Of a stretch of 64,000 nucleotides of DNA, positions 9,848-18,216 are shown piece after piece. Source of the DNA: Actinomadura macra NBRC 14102 (GTDB lineage Bacteria > Actinomycetota > Actinomycetes > Streptosporangiales > Streptosporangiaceae). The notes under the pieces are model-generated. The model had not been told where the DNA came from. It did not search any database and saw only the letters and a program-made list of their open reading frames with translations. The position numbers and the translations under genes are program-made. The DNA lies in assembly GCF_001552215.1 (NCBI RefSeq), contig NZ_BCQT01000011.1, positions 558,001 through 622,000 of the forward strand, in the 5' to 3' direction. Numbering within the stretch: the stretch's first letter is position 1; each line of letters opens with the position of its first letter.

Positions 9848-9887
9848 GACAACCTCATTGACTATATGGACAACCACATTGTCCAAC
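9848..9887. promoter_or_regulatory. tandem MarR operator candidates, 21-bp phased
   Basis: GACAACCTCATTG (9848-9860) repeats as GACAACCACATTG (9869-9881), 12 of 13 identical with a period of 21 bp, two helical turns. Each copy is a dyad: GACAA-N5-TTGTC is perfect in the second and has one mismatch in the first. The element fills the space between the divergent MarR and cupin starts. Confidence 0.6.
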
Positions 9888-9904
9888 TTAGGGGATCCAG
9901 GGCC

Positions 9905-10324
9905 ATGACACTCGTCCGCGACGCCGAGAGCCGCCGCACCACCACTCCGAACGGCACCATGACCACCTTCGCCTCGCCCACCCAGGGCGGCTCGTCCGGC
10001 CTCGCCGTCTGGCGCGTCGACATGCTGGCGGGCAGGACCGGACCCCGGCACGCCTTCGACACCGAGCAGGTCTGGACGTTCCTGGAGGGCACCGCGACCA
10101 TCGACCTGGACGGCCGCACGCTGGAGGCCGGACCCGGCGACACCGTCGTACTGCCCGCGCACGCGGCGCGGCAGGTAACCGCCGCGCCGGACGCCGGATT
10201 CACCGCCGTCGTCGCGGCGCCCGCGGGCTGTCTCGTCTACGACCCGGACGCCGTCGTGGATCCCGGCAAGTGCGAGCTCGAACCCCAGGGGGACGCGCGG
10301 ATCGTTCCACCATGGGCGCTCTGA
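9905..10324 (+). CDS. small cupin-domain protein, 139 aa
   Basis: A single cupin barrel is visible: RHAFDTEQVWTFLEGTATIDLDG is the first motif and GDTVVLPAHAARQ the second. The metal-ligand set is incomplete (RHAFD carries one His, and a second lies in PAHAAR), so metal binding is uncertain. ATG 9905 follows AGGG; the longer frame from 9605 crosses the MarR gene and operators and is rejected. It faces the MarR gene and so is probably its target, perhaps as a small-molecule binding or detoxification protein. It ends 3 bp from the convergent response regulator. Confidence 0.8.
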   Translation: MTLVRDAESRRTTTPNGTMTTFASPTQGGSSGLAVWRVDMLAGRTGPRHAFDTEQVWTFLEGTATIDLDGRTLEAGPGDTVVLPAHAARQVTAAPDAGFTAVVAAPAGCLVYDPDAVVDPGKCELEPQGDARIVPPWAL

Positions 10325-10327
10325 GGG

Positions 10328-10972
10328 TCAGGAACCGAGATAGGCGAGGACGGCCAGCACGCGGCGGTTGTCGTCCTCGGACGGGGGGAGTGCGAGCTTG
10401 CCGAAGATGCTGTTGGTGTGCTTGCTGATCGCCTTCTCGGTGATGAACAGCGTGCCGGCGATGGCCGCGTTCGAGCGGCCCTCGGCCATCAGCCCCAGCA
10501 CCTCGCGCTCGCGGGGAGTCAGCCGTTGGAGCGGCTCCTCGCGGGCGTGCCGCGTCAGCAGCTGCGACACCACGTCCGGGTCGAGGGCGGTGCCCCCGCC
10601 GGCCACCCGGCGCACCGCGTCCACGAACTGCGCGACATCCGACACCCGGTCCTTCAGCAGGTAGCCGATGCCGCCCGAGCTGTCGGACAGCAGCTCCCGC
10701 GCGTACAGCTGCTCCACGTGCTGCGACAGCACCAGAACCGGCAGCCCCGGAACCCGCTTGCGCGCCTCCAACGCCGCCTTCAAGCCCTCGTCGGTGAACG
10801 TCGGCGGGAGCCGCACGTCCACCACCGCCACGTCGGGCCGGTGCTCGGTGAGCGCCCGCAGCAGCGACGGCCCGTTGTCCACCGCCTCGACCACCTCGAA
10901 CCCGAACGCGCCCAGCAGGCGGATCAGCCCGTCCCGGAGGAGGGCAAGGTCTTCGGCGATGACAACGCGCAC
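10328..10972 (-). CDS. NarL/LuxR-type response regulator, 214 aa
   Basis: The receiver domain (1 to about 120) has the acidic pair E7-D8, phospho-acceptor D52 (VVDVRLPP) and the LLKD lysine. A LuxR helix-turn-helix follows (LTPREREVLGLMAEGRSNAAIAGTLFITEKAISKHTNSIFGKL). The ATG at 10972 lies inside the 3' end of the upstream kinase gene, overlapping it by 49 bp, so the two are translationally linked and form a cognate pair. Confidence 0.92.
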   Translation of the reverse strand: MRVVIAEDLALLRDGLIRLLGAFGFEVVEAVDNGPSLLRALTEHRPDVAVVDVRLPPTFTDEGLKAALEARKRVPGLPVLVLSQHVEQLYARELLSDSSGGIGYLLKDRVSDVAQFVDAVRRVAGGGTALDPDVVSQLLTRHAREEPLQRLTPREREVLGLMAEGRSNAAIAGTLFITEKAISKHTNSIFGKLALPPSEDDNRRVLAVLAYLGS

Positions 10973-12222
10973 GGCAGCTCCATGGTCACGACGGTCGGTC
11001 CCCCGGGGGGACTCGTCACGGCCATCGTCCCATCGAAGGCGGCGAGCCGCCGCTCGATACCGCGCATGCCGCTGCCCCGCGCGGGATCGGCGCCGCCCGT
11101 CCCGTCGTCACCGACGATCATGAGCAGCCGGCCGCCCGAATGCTCGATCTGGACCCAGGCGCGCTGCGCGCCGGAGTGCTTGACCACGTTCGCGAGGATC
11201 TCCGCGACGGCGAAGTAGGCGGCGGACTCCACCGGCGCGTCCGCCCGTCCGGGCAGGTCGATCCGGACATCGACGGGCAGCGGGAGCGTCAGCGCCAGCG
11301 CGCGGACGGCCCCGTCCAGCCCCCGTTCGGCGAGCACCGGCGGATGGATGCCCCGGACCAGGTCGCGCAGCTCGGTGAGGGCCGTGCCGCTGGACGCGCG
11401 GGCCTCGGCCAGCAGCTTCTGCGCGGTCTCGGGATCGTGCTTCATCATCTCCTCGGCCAAGCCGATGTTCATGCTCAGCGCCACCAGCCTGGCCTGCGCG
11501 CCGTCGTGCAGGTCCCGCTCGATGCGGCGCAGTTCGGCGGCCGAGGCGTCCACCGTCTCCGACCGGGACTCGGCGAGCTGCCGCACCCGCTCGGTCAGCG
11601 CGCCCTTGGTCGGTGCCAGCAGCGACTGCGAGAACAGCGCGTGCGCCTTCAGGAACGCCCCGCTCAGCGGCAACGACATCACCGTGAGCGCGGCGCCCAG
11701 CACGATCGTGCCGATGATGCCGACCAGCCCGTAGTCCTCCAGCGGCCAGAACGGTCCCCAGCCGTAGTCGGTGACCGTTCCGACGATCGGCGCCACGAAC
11801 ACACCCTCCAGCCCGTACACGGTCAGACCGCCCGCCAGTACCCCGACCACCAGCCCGGCCGGGATGCCGAGCAGCGTCCACAGCAGGTCACGCCAGGTCG
11901 CCGGGTCGGTGAGCAGCAGCCTCAGCCGCCGGAACGGTCCGAGACCGGGCGGCTCCAGCCGGTACGGGACGGGGATCTGCACGCCCGACCACTCCGCCGC
12001 CCAGGTCCGCTGCTGGTTCGCCACCCCGCGGACGGCCTGGAGCACCACCGGCACCATCACCACACCGAAGCCCAGCGGGATGAACGCGATGGACAGCACG
12101 GCCAGGATGAACAGCGGCAGGTTCACCGTGAACGCCAGGACGATCTGGATCACGCCGCGGACGAGGTTGACGAAGGCGCGCCGCGCGCGCTCACCAAGGC
12201 GATCGACCAGACGTCCGCTCAC
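10924..12222 (-). CDS. membrane sensor histidine kinase, 432 aa
   Basis: A HisKA_3-type kinase (phospho-His in RIERDLHDGAQARLV) with a C-terminal HATPase domain (AEILANVVKHSGA N box; GDDGTGGAD and GSGMRGIERRL ATP loops). The N-terminal half has about four membrane segments flanking a Sensor-type loop, the architecture of the actinobacterial kinases that pair with NarL regulators. GTG 12222 is chosen for its GGAGGAG ribosome site; the frame runs on to 12636 into the promoter of the divergent tex gene. The C-terminal ~16 residues overlap the response-regulator gene. Confidence 0.9.
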   Translation of the reverse strand: MSGRLVDRLGERARRAFVNLVRGVIQIVLAFTVNLPLFILAVLSIAFIPLGFGVVMVPVVLQAVRGVANQQRTWAAEWSGVQIPVPYRLEPPGLGPFRRLRLLLTDPATWRDLLWTLLGIPAGLVVGVLAGGLTVYGLEGVFVAPIVGTVTDYGWGPFWPLEDYGLVGIIGTIVLGAALTVMSLPLSGAFLKAHALFSQSLLAPTKGALTERVRQLAESRSETVDASAAELRRIERDLHDGAQARLVALSMNIGLAEEMMKHDPETAQKLLAEARASSGTALTELRDLVRGIHPPVLAERGLDGAVRALALTLPLPVDVRIDLPGRADAPVESAAYFAVAEILANVVKHSGAQRAWVQIEHSGGRLLMIVGDDGTGGADPARGSGMRGIERRLAAFDGTMAVTSPPGGPTVVTMELPCALSSPKTLPSSGTG

Positions 12223-12484
12223 CCTTGCTCCTCCTCCCACCCGGCCCAGGCCGGTTGTGGCTGCGACCCGAACCGCCGATGCGGTGTGCCCTTCGCCACC
12301 ATTGTGGTCGGTGCCCCCGCAGGTCTCGGTAGGGCTAAGCCCCGCTTTCGCCTGGCTCATGGGGGAGTTAACCCCACCTTTGAGGACCGCCCTCCTCCGG
12401 CCTCGTCCGGGAGTGACAAGACAAGCGGCCCCGTTCCCTGGACAATGCTCAGGCGATATCCAGGGGAGAAAGCGAATCCACGTT

Positions 12485-14989
12485 GTGACAGCGACCACCA
12501 GCCAGACCTCGAACGACCAGACCGCCGGGGGCCCACCGCCGATCACCCAGCGGATCGCCGAGGAGATCGGCGTCCGCGAGGGGCAGGTGCGTGTCGCGGT
12601 CGACCTGCTCGACGGCGGCTCGACCGTCCCGTTCATCGCCCGCTACCGCAAGGAGGCGACCGGCGCGCTCGACGACGCGCAGCTGCGCGCCCTGGAAGAG
12701 CGGTTGCGCTACCTGCGCGAACTGGACGAACGGCGCGCCGCGATCCTGGAGTCGATCGAGTCGCAGGGCAAGCTGACCGGCGAGCTCCGCACCCAGATCA
12801 TGACGGCCGACTCCAAGGCCCGGCTGGAGGACATCTACCTCCCGTACAAGCCGAAGCGGCGCACCAAGGCACAGATCGCGCGCGAGGCGGGTCTCGAACC
12901 CCTCGCCGTGCTGCTGCTGGACGACCCGTCCCACGATCCACAGGAGGCCGCGGCCGCCTACGTCGACGCCGACAAGGGCGTCGCCGACGTGGCCGCCGCG
13001 CTGGAGGGCGCCCGCGCCATTCTCGTCGAGCGGTTCGCCGAGGACGCCGACCTCATCGGCGCGCTGCGCGAGCGTATGTGGAGCCGGGGCCGGATGCTCT
13101 CGCGCGTGCGTGAGGGCAAGGAGGAGACCGGCGCCAAGTTCTCGGACTACTTCGCGTTCTCCGAGCCCTTCGCGAAGCTGCCCTCGCACCGCGTCCTCGC
13201 GCTGTTCCGCGGCGAGAAGGAGGAGGTCCTCGACCTCGACCTGGAGCCGGAGGAGGCGCCGGAGGACCCCTCCGCGCGCTCCTCCTACGAGGTGGAGGTG
13301 GCGCGCCGCTTCTCGATCGTCGACCAGGGCCGTCCGGCGGACAGATGGCTGGGCGACGCCGTCCGGTGGGCCTGGCGGACCCGCATCCTCGTCCACCTCG
13401 GCATCGACCTGCGCACCCGGTTGCGGCAGGAAGCCGAGGACGAGGCGGTCCGGGTGTTCGCCGCCAACCTCCGCGACCTGCTCCTCGCCGCGCCCGCCGG
13501 CACCCGCGCCACCATGGGCCTGGACCCCGGGCTGCGCACCGGCGTCAAGGTCGCCGTCGTCGACGCGACCGGCAAGGTCGTCGCCACCGACACCATCTAC
13601 CCTCACGAGCCGCGCCGGAAATGGGACGAGTCGATCGAGACCCTCGCCCGGCTCGCCCGCGAGCACCACGTGGACCTGGTCTCCATCGGCAACGGCACCG
13701 CCTCCCGGGAGACCGACAAGCTCACCGCCGACCTCATGGCCCGGCACCCCGACCTCAAGCTCACCAAGATCATGGTTTCCGAGGCGGGCGCGTCGGTGTA
13801 CTCGGCGTCCGAGTACGCCGGGCGGGAACTGCCCGGCATGGACGTCTCGCTGCGCGGCGCCGTCTCCATCGCCCGCCGCCTCCAGGACCCGCTCGCCGAA
13901 CTCGTCAAGATCGACCCCAAGTCGATCGGTGTCGGCCAGTACCAGCACGACGTCTCCGAGGTGAAACTGTCCCGCTCCCTCGACGCGGTCGTGGAGGACT
14001 GCGTCAACGCGGTGGGCGTGGACGTCAACACCGCGTCCGCACCGCTGCTCACGCGCGTGTCGGGCATCGGCGAGGGGCTCGCGGAGAACATCGTCGCCCA
14101 CCGCGACGCCAACGGCCCCTTCCGTAGCCGCGCCGGCCTGAAGGGGGTCCCGCGGCTGGGCCCGAAGGCGTTCGAGCAGTGCGCGGGCTTCCTGCGCATC
14201 CCCGGCGGAGACGACCCCCTGGACGCCTCCAGCGTGCACCCGGAGGCGTACCCCGTCGTGCACCGCATCCTGGCCGCGGTCGGCGACGGCATCACCGGGC
14301 TCGTCGGCAACACCGCCGCCCTGCGCGCGCTGAAGCCGGCCGACTTCGTCGACGACACCTTCGGACTTCCGACTGTCACCGACATCCTCGCCGAACTGGA
14401 GAAGCCCGGCCGCGACCCCCGTCCCGGATTCCGGACCGCCACCTTCAAGGAGGGCGTGGACAAGCTCTCCGACCTCGAAGCAGGCATGGTCCTGGAGGGC
14501 GTGGTCACCAACGTCGCGGCGTTCGGCGCGTTCGTGGACGTCGGCGTCCACCAGGACGGGCTCGTCCACATCTCCGCGATGTCGAACAAGTTCGTCCAGG
14601 ACCCGCGCGAGGTCGTCAAGCCCGGCGACATCGTCCGCGTCAAGGTGCTGGACGTGGACCTCCAGCGCAAGCGCATCTCGCTCACCCTCCGTCTGGACGA
14701 GGAGCAGCCGGCCGGCAGGCGCGGCGAGACCCGCGACCGTGACCAGCGCCCGCCGCGGGGCGGGCAGGCTCGCGGTGGCCGTGGGCAGGGCAGTCAGCCG
14801 TCCGGCCGCGGAGGCAGGGGCGGCCAGGGCGGCCAAGGGGGCCAAGGTGGTCGCGCTGGGCAAGGTGGTCAGGGCGGCCGTGGAGGGCAGGGTGGTCAGG
14901 GCGGCGGCGCCATGGCCGACGCGCTGCGCCGTGCCGGCCTGGACAAGGGCCTGCCGTCCGACGACCGCAAGGGCCGCAAGAAGCGCTGA
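12485..14989 (+). CDS. tex: Tex-family RNA-binding transcription accessory protein, 834 aa
   Basis: Domain order is that of Tex/Spt6-core proteins: Tex N-domain (1 to about 190, VPFIARYRKEATGALDDAQLR), a YqgF/RNase H-like fold (about 340-460, MGLDPGLRTGVKVAVVD), a helix-hairpin-helix stretch (about 500-570) and an S1 RNA-binding domain (about 665-735, GMVLEGVVTNVAAFGAFVDVG). Tex binds nucleic acid and associates with transcription. The final ~95 residues are unusual: Gly-, Gln- and Arg-rich GGQ/GGR repeats ending in KGRKKR. GTG 12485 follows GGGGAGAAAG at slightly long spacing (about 14 nt). Confidence 0.93.
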   Translation: MTATTSQTSNDQTAGGPPPITQRIAEEIGVREGQVRVAVDLLDGGSTVPFIARYRKEATGALDDAQLRALEERLRYLRELDERRAAILESIESQGKLTGELRTQIMTADSKARLEDIYLPYKPKRRTKAQIAREAGLEPLAVLLLDDPSHDPQEAAAAYVDADKGVADVAAALEGARAILVERFAEDADLIGALRERMWSRGRMLSRVREGKEETGAKFSDYFAFSEPFAKLPSHRVLALFRGEKEEVLDLDLEPEEAPEDPSARSSYEVEVARRFSIVDQGRPADRWLGDAVRWAWRTRILVHLGIDLRTRLRQEAEDEAVRVFAANLRDLLLAAPAGTRATMGLDPGLRTGVKVAVVDATGKVVATDTIYPHEPRRKWDESIETLARLAREHHVDLVSIGNGTASRETDKLTADLMARHPDLKLTKIMVSEAGASVYSASEYAGRELPGMDVSLRGAVSIARRLQDPLAELVKIDPKSIGVGQYQHDVSEVKLSRSLDAVVEDCVNAVGVDVNTASAPLLTRVSGIGEGLAENIVAHRDANGPFRSRAGLKGVPRLGPKAFEQCAGFLRIPGGDDPLDASSVHPEAYPVVHRILAAVGDGITGLVGNTAALRALKPADFVDDTFGLPTVTDILAELEKPGRDPRPGFRTATFKEGVDKLSDLEAGMVLEGVVTNVAAFGAFVDVGVHQDGLVHISAMSNKFVQDPREVVKPGDIVRVKVLDVDLQRKRISLTLRLDEEQPAGRRGETRDRDQRPPRGGQARGGRGQGSQPSGRGGRGGQGGQGGQGGRAGQGGQGGRGGQGGQGGGAMADALRRAGLDKGLPSDDRKGRKKR
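14812..14910 (+). repeat. Gly-Gln/Arg-Gly repeat tract in the 3' end of tex
   Basis: The DNA is a degenerate 9-12 bp reiteration of GG(C/T)GG(C/T)CA(A/G), encoding GGRGGQGGQGGQGG-type sequence. It resembles RGG-box RNA-binding tails and is a slippage-prone tract. Confidence 0.7.
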
Positions 14990-14995
14990 CAGGCG

Positions 14996-15027
14996 CGCGG
15001 CGTGCCGCCCGGTGGCGGCACGCCGCG
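14996..15027. terminator. terminator after tex
   Basis: A perfect 14-bp stem (CGCGGCGTGCCGCC/GGCGGCACGCCGCG) with a CGGT loop begins 7 nt after the tex stop and 15 nt from the convergent membrane-protein stop, so it may serve both. Confidence 0.8.
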
Positions 15028-15041
15028 AGGCGGGCGTCCGA

Positions 15042-16142
15042 TCAGTGGCCGAACCTCCGCCAGCGTCCGTCGGCCCCCGTCTCGGCGTGTGGTGGGGGCG
15101 GGATGGGCGAATGCGCCATCCGGGGACGGTCGTAGGGCCCCTGGCCGAGTGGATCGCGCGGGCGCGGTCCCGCCTGCGGCGGCACGAGGGGCATCGGGTC
15201 CCGGCTGTGCGGCGGCCCACCGGGTACGGGGCCGCCGAACGGATCCCGTGCCGCGTCCTCGGGCGCGGGATCCGGCTCGTCCTGGAAGGGCCGGTGCCGG
15301 GGGAACTGCAGCACCGCGACCGCCCCCAGAGCCAGCGCACCGAGCCGCATCGCGGAGTGCGTCAGGTCCGAGGGCCACGGCTCGGCGTACATGAACGTGC
15401 CCATGGTCAGCAGGTACGACTTGGCGCTCACCGTCATCACCGTCGACACGATCGACACCCGGCAGCGCTGGAACGCCATCACCATGATCCCGAACCCGAT
15501 GGCCGCCGCGAGGACCGTCAGGTACGGCCACGGGGTCGTGAGGATGCGCGGGTCGGTGGCGTGCGCGTCGTCGCTCCAGCCCTTGATCGCCAGTTCGGCC
15601 GTGCCGACGGGAAAACCAGAGCCCAGTCCGTAGGCGATGCCGGTGACGGGACGGGCGTGTCGCCCGTCCGGCCGGTGGTCGCCGATGACGAGGATCAGGA
15701 CCGGCACCAGCACCGCCGGACCCACCACGGTGGCGATCTTCCAGGGCGGCACGTCCGCGGAGCCGATCGGCTCGTGCCCGCTGATCGACGCGGTCAGCAG
15801 CAGGACCGCCGCGCCGATGAGCAGCAGGCTCAGCCATTCGCGTGCGGTGAGCCGCTCGCGGAAGAAGGCCATGGAGATCAGCAGCAACGGCACGAGGCCG
15901 GACATGAAGATCGGGACGGCGGTGGTCAGCGGCAGCCTTCCCAGGGCCAGGATCTGCAGGCTCAGCCCACCGAGCACCAGCCCCAGCGCGATGAGAAAGA
16001 TGCCGTTGCTCAGGATCGTCCAGATCATGTGCAGGATCCGGTTGCCCCGAAGAGGGGCCATTCGGCCCGCCGCAATCCGGAACACGGCGAAGCCCAGGTA
16101 GTACAGGCCGGTCGCGCCGAAGGCCGCAGCTATCCCGTTCAT
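15042..16142 (-). CDS. DMT-superfamily (EamA-like) membrane protein, 366 aa
   Basis: About nine to ten hydrophobic segments between residues 5 and 275 carry the two-repeat pattern of drug/metabolite transporters (for example SLQILALGRLPLTTAVPIFMSGLVPLLLISMAFFRERLTAREW). The C-terminal ~90 residues form a Pro-, Gly- and Arg-rich cytosolic tail (PPQAGPRPRDP, HSPIPPPPHAE). The substrate cannot be read from the sequence. The ATG at 16142 is 8 nt after a good -10 (CATACT) and lacks a clear Shine-Dalgarno, suggesting a leaderless message. Confidence 0.8.
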   Translation of the reverse strand: MNGIAAAFGATGLYYLGFAVFRIAAGRMAPLRGNRILHMIWTILSNGIFLIALGLVLGGLSLQILALGRLPLTTAVPIFMSGLVPLLLISMAFFRERLTAREWLSLLLIGAAVLLLTASISGHEPIGSADVPPWKIATVVGPAVLVPVLILVIGDHRPDGRHARPVTGIAYGLGSGFPVGTAELAIKGWSDDAHATDPRILTTPWPYLTVLAAAIGFGIMVMAFQRCRVSIVSTVMTVSAKSYLLTMGTFMYAEPWPSDLTHSAMRLGALALGAVAVLQFPRHRPFQDEPDPAPEDAARDPFGGPVPGGPPHSRDPMPLVPPQAGPRPRDPLGQGPYDRPRMAHSPIPPPPHAETGADGRWRRFGH

Positions 16143-16150
16143 CTCGGACG

Positions 16151-16180
16151 AGTATGAAGGGTTGTGGTGGAGAATGTCAC
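16151..16180 (-). promoter_or_regulatory. promoter of the DMT-like gene, leaderless arrangement
   Basis: GTGACA (16180-16175), an 18-bp spacer and CATACT (16156-16151) end 8 nt before the ATG, so transcription would begin at or next to the start codon. Confidence 0.45.
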
Positions 16181-16317
16181 CGCCTGTGGGGCTTTGTTAA
16201 CACGGATTCGGCGGTCGCGTCCCGACCGGACCGTTCCGTAATGCGATCCCTCGGCTGCGGGGCGTGTTTCTGGGGGGTTGCCGCCCTCCGATGTCCGCAG
16301 ACGTTGCCGGTACCCCA

Positions 16318-16323
16318 TAGACT
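16318..16323 (+). promoter_or_regulatory. -10 element for tig
   Basis: TAGACT would give a leader of about 115 nt starting with a stable CCGCGC/GCGCGG hairpin. The -35 is not convincing. Confidence 0.35.
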
Positions 16324-16443
16324 TGGCCGCGCGAAGGCGCGGAGCCGTATTTCGGCGTGCCCGCGCCACCTGAGAGACTGAGTGGCTGAGCACGCGTCGA
16401 ACGCCGCGGCCGCGACAGCGCCCGATCAAGGAGACCTACCCCA

Positions 16444-17997
16444 GTGAAGACCGATGTCGAGGAGCTGACCCCCACGAGGGTCAAGCTCACCGTCGAGGTT
16501 CCGTTCGACGAGCTCAAGCCGAACCTCGACAAGGCGTACAAGGAGATCTCGCAGCAGGTGCGGATCAAGGGCTTCCGGCCCGGCAAGGTCCCCGCCCCGC
16601 TGATCGACAAGTACGTCGGCCGGGGTGCGGTCCTACAGGAGGCGGTCAACGACGCGCTTCCGGAGCTGTACGGACGCGCCGTCGAGGAGACCGAGATCTT
16701 CGTGCTCGGTCAGCCGGACGTCGAGGTGACCGAACTCGACGACGGCAACCAGTTCGCGTTCACCGCCGAGGTGGACATCCGGCCCAAGTTCGAGGTTCCG
16801 GACTACGACGGCCTTGAGGTCGTCGTGGACGACGCCGAGGTCACCGACGAGCAGGTCGAGGAGACCGTCGGCAACCTGCGCGAGCGGTTCGCCTCCCTGA
16901 CCACCGCCGAGCGGGCCGTCGAGGAGGGCGACTTCGCCACCGTCGACCTGGTCGCCAAGATCGACGGTGCGGAGATCGAGGACGCCTCCACCTCCGGCTA
17001 CTCCTACGAGGTCGGCAGCAAGTCGGCCATCGAGGGCCTGGACGAGGCGCTGACCGGCCTCGCCGCGGACGAGACGAAGACCTTCACCGGCACCCTGGTC
17101 GGCGGCGAGCGCGCCGGCGAGGAGGCCGAGATCACGGTCACCGTGCAGAGCGTCAAGGTCAAGAGCCTGCCGGAGCTGGACGACGAGTTCGCCCAGCTCG
17201 CCAGCGAGTTCGACACGATCGACGAGCTGCGCGAGGACGTGCGGACCCGGCTCGGCCGGCAGGTCCGGTTGCAGCAGCTGTCCGACGCCCGGGACAAGGC
17301 CCTTGAGGCCCTGCTGGAGAAGATCGACATCCCGCTGCCCGACAAGGTGGTGGAGGAGGAGGTCGGCCGCCGCAACCAGCAGCTGGAGCAGCAGCTCCAG
17401 ATGGCCGGCATGAGCAAGGAGGACTACCTCAAGGACGAGGAGAAGTCCGAGGAGGAGTTCGACACCGAGGTCGCCGACGCGGCGCGGCTCGCGGTCAAGG
17501 GCGGCTTCGTGCTGGACCAGCTCGCCGTCCAGGAGGAGCTGGGCGTCGAGAACGAGGAGCTCAGCGAGTACGTCGTCTCGCAGGCCATGCAGATGGGCGT
17601 GCAGCCGCAGCAGCTCGCCGAGTACCTCACCCAGAACAACCAGCTTCCGGCGATCGTCTCGGAGGTGCTGCGCAGCAAAGCGCTGAACCTCGTGGTCGAG
17701 CACGTCACGGTCAAGGACGAGTCCGGCAACGAGATCGACGTCGAGGCCGTCCGGCGGGAGCTGAGCGGCGAGACGGGCGAGACCGTCGAGGCCGAGGACG
17801 CGTCCGAGACCGGCGACGCGCCGGAGACGGACGGCGCGCCGGAGACCGCGGAGGCCCCCGAGGAGACCGCGGAGGCCCCCGAGGAGACCGCGGCGGCAGC
17901 CGAGGAGACCCCCGTGGAAGCGGCTGAGGAGGCCGCTGCGGAGGCGCCGGCGGGTGACGCGGACAAGGAGGGCGAGGCGGAGAAGAAGGACGCCTGA
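16444..17997 (+). CDS. tig: trigger factor, ribosome-bound chaperone and prolyl isomerase, 517 aa
   Basis: Trigger factor binds ribosomal protein L23 and shields nascent chains. The N-terminal ribosome-binding signature is present (IKGFRPGKVPAPLI; FRxGKxP, about residues 40-53), then the FKBP-type domain (about 155-240, EEGDFATVDLVAKIDG) and the helical C-domain (about 260-430). The last ~75 residues are an acidic Ala/Glu/Pro tail with three seven-residue repeats. GTG 16444 follows AAGGAGA. It heads the conserved tig-clpP1-clpP2-clpX order and is closed by a 17-bp hairpin. Confidence 0.97.
   Translation: MKTDVEELTPTRVKLTVEVPFDELKPNLDKAYKEISQQVRIKGFRPGKVPAPLIDKYVGRGAVLQEAVNDALPELYGRAVEETEIFVLGQPDVEVTELDDGNQFAFTAEVDIRPKFEVPDYDGLEVVVDDAEVTDEQVEETVGNLRERFASLTTAERAVEEGDFATVDLVAKIDGAEIEDASTSGYSYEVGSKSAIEGLDEALTGLAADETKTFTGTLVGGERAGEEAEITVTVQSVKVKSLPELDDEFAQLASEFDTIDELREDVRTRLGRQVRLQQLSDARDKALEALLEKIDIPLPDKVVEEEVGRRNQQLEQQLQMAGMSKEDYLKDEEKSEEEFDTEVADAARLAVKGGFVLDQLAVQEELGVENEELSEYVVSQAMQMGVQPQQLAEYLTQNNQLPAIVSEVLRSKALNLVVEHVTVKDESGNEIDVEAVRRELSGETGETVEAEDASETGDAPETDGAPETAEAPEETAEAPEETAAAAEETPVEAAEEAAAEAPAGDADKEGEAEKKDA
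17848..17910 (+). repeat. 21-bp tandem repeat x3 in the tig tail
   Basis: Units at 17848-17868 and 17869-17889 are identical; 17890-17910 is diverged. They encode AEAPEET twice and AAAAEET once. Confidence 0.85.
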
Positions 17998-18037
17998 CGC
18001 GTATCAGTGCCTCCTTCGGCCTTCCCCAAGGCATCGG

Positions 18038-18075
18038 ACACGCCCCGCACCCGGACGACCGGGTGCGGGGCGTGT
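18038..18075 (+). terminator. terminator after tig
   Basis: A perfect 17-bp stem (ACACGCCCCGCACCCGG and complement) with an ACGA tetraloop, 40 nt after the tig stop. No U-tract follows. It separates tig from the clpP operon. Confidence 0.85.
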
Positions 18076-18216
18076 CGCGTTCGCGGAGATCGTGTCGGGC
18101 CCGGGCGCCGCCCGGATACGCCCCTGGCGAAAAGGCGGGCCCCTGGGCTTGGCCAGGTGTCCGAGCGCGTTAATGTCCAATCATCCGAACCGATTAAAGG
18201 ACCGGAGGAACACCCG

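Larger units (their letters stand above)
16143..16443. other. 301-bp divergent promoter region between membrane-protein gene and tig
   Basis: No gene is seen. Leftward it holds GTGACA-N18-CATACT for the membrane protein. It also has a TGTTAACA palindrome (16195-16202), a TAGACT -10 for tig (16318), and a CCGCGC-GAAG-GCGCGG hairpin (16327-16342) that would lie at the 5' end of the tig message. Confidence 0.6.

Noticed and set aside
12223..12636. N-terminal extension of the sensor kinase to 12636
   Set aside because: The extra residues have no membrane or sensor character, overlap the tex promoter region, and GTG 12222 has a strong ribosome site.
18076..18216. ClgR operator upstream of clpP1
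   Set aside because: Half-site-like GTTCGCGG and GGCGAA sequences are present but not in the spacing I would expect for a ClgR box.
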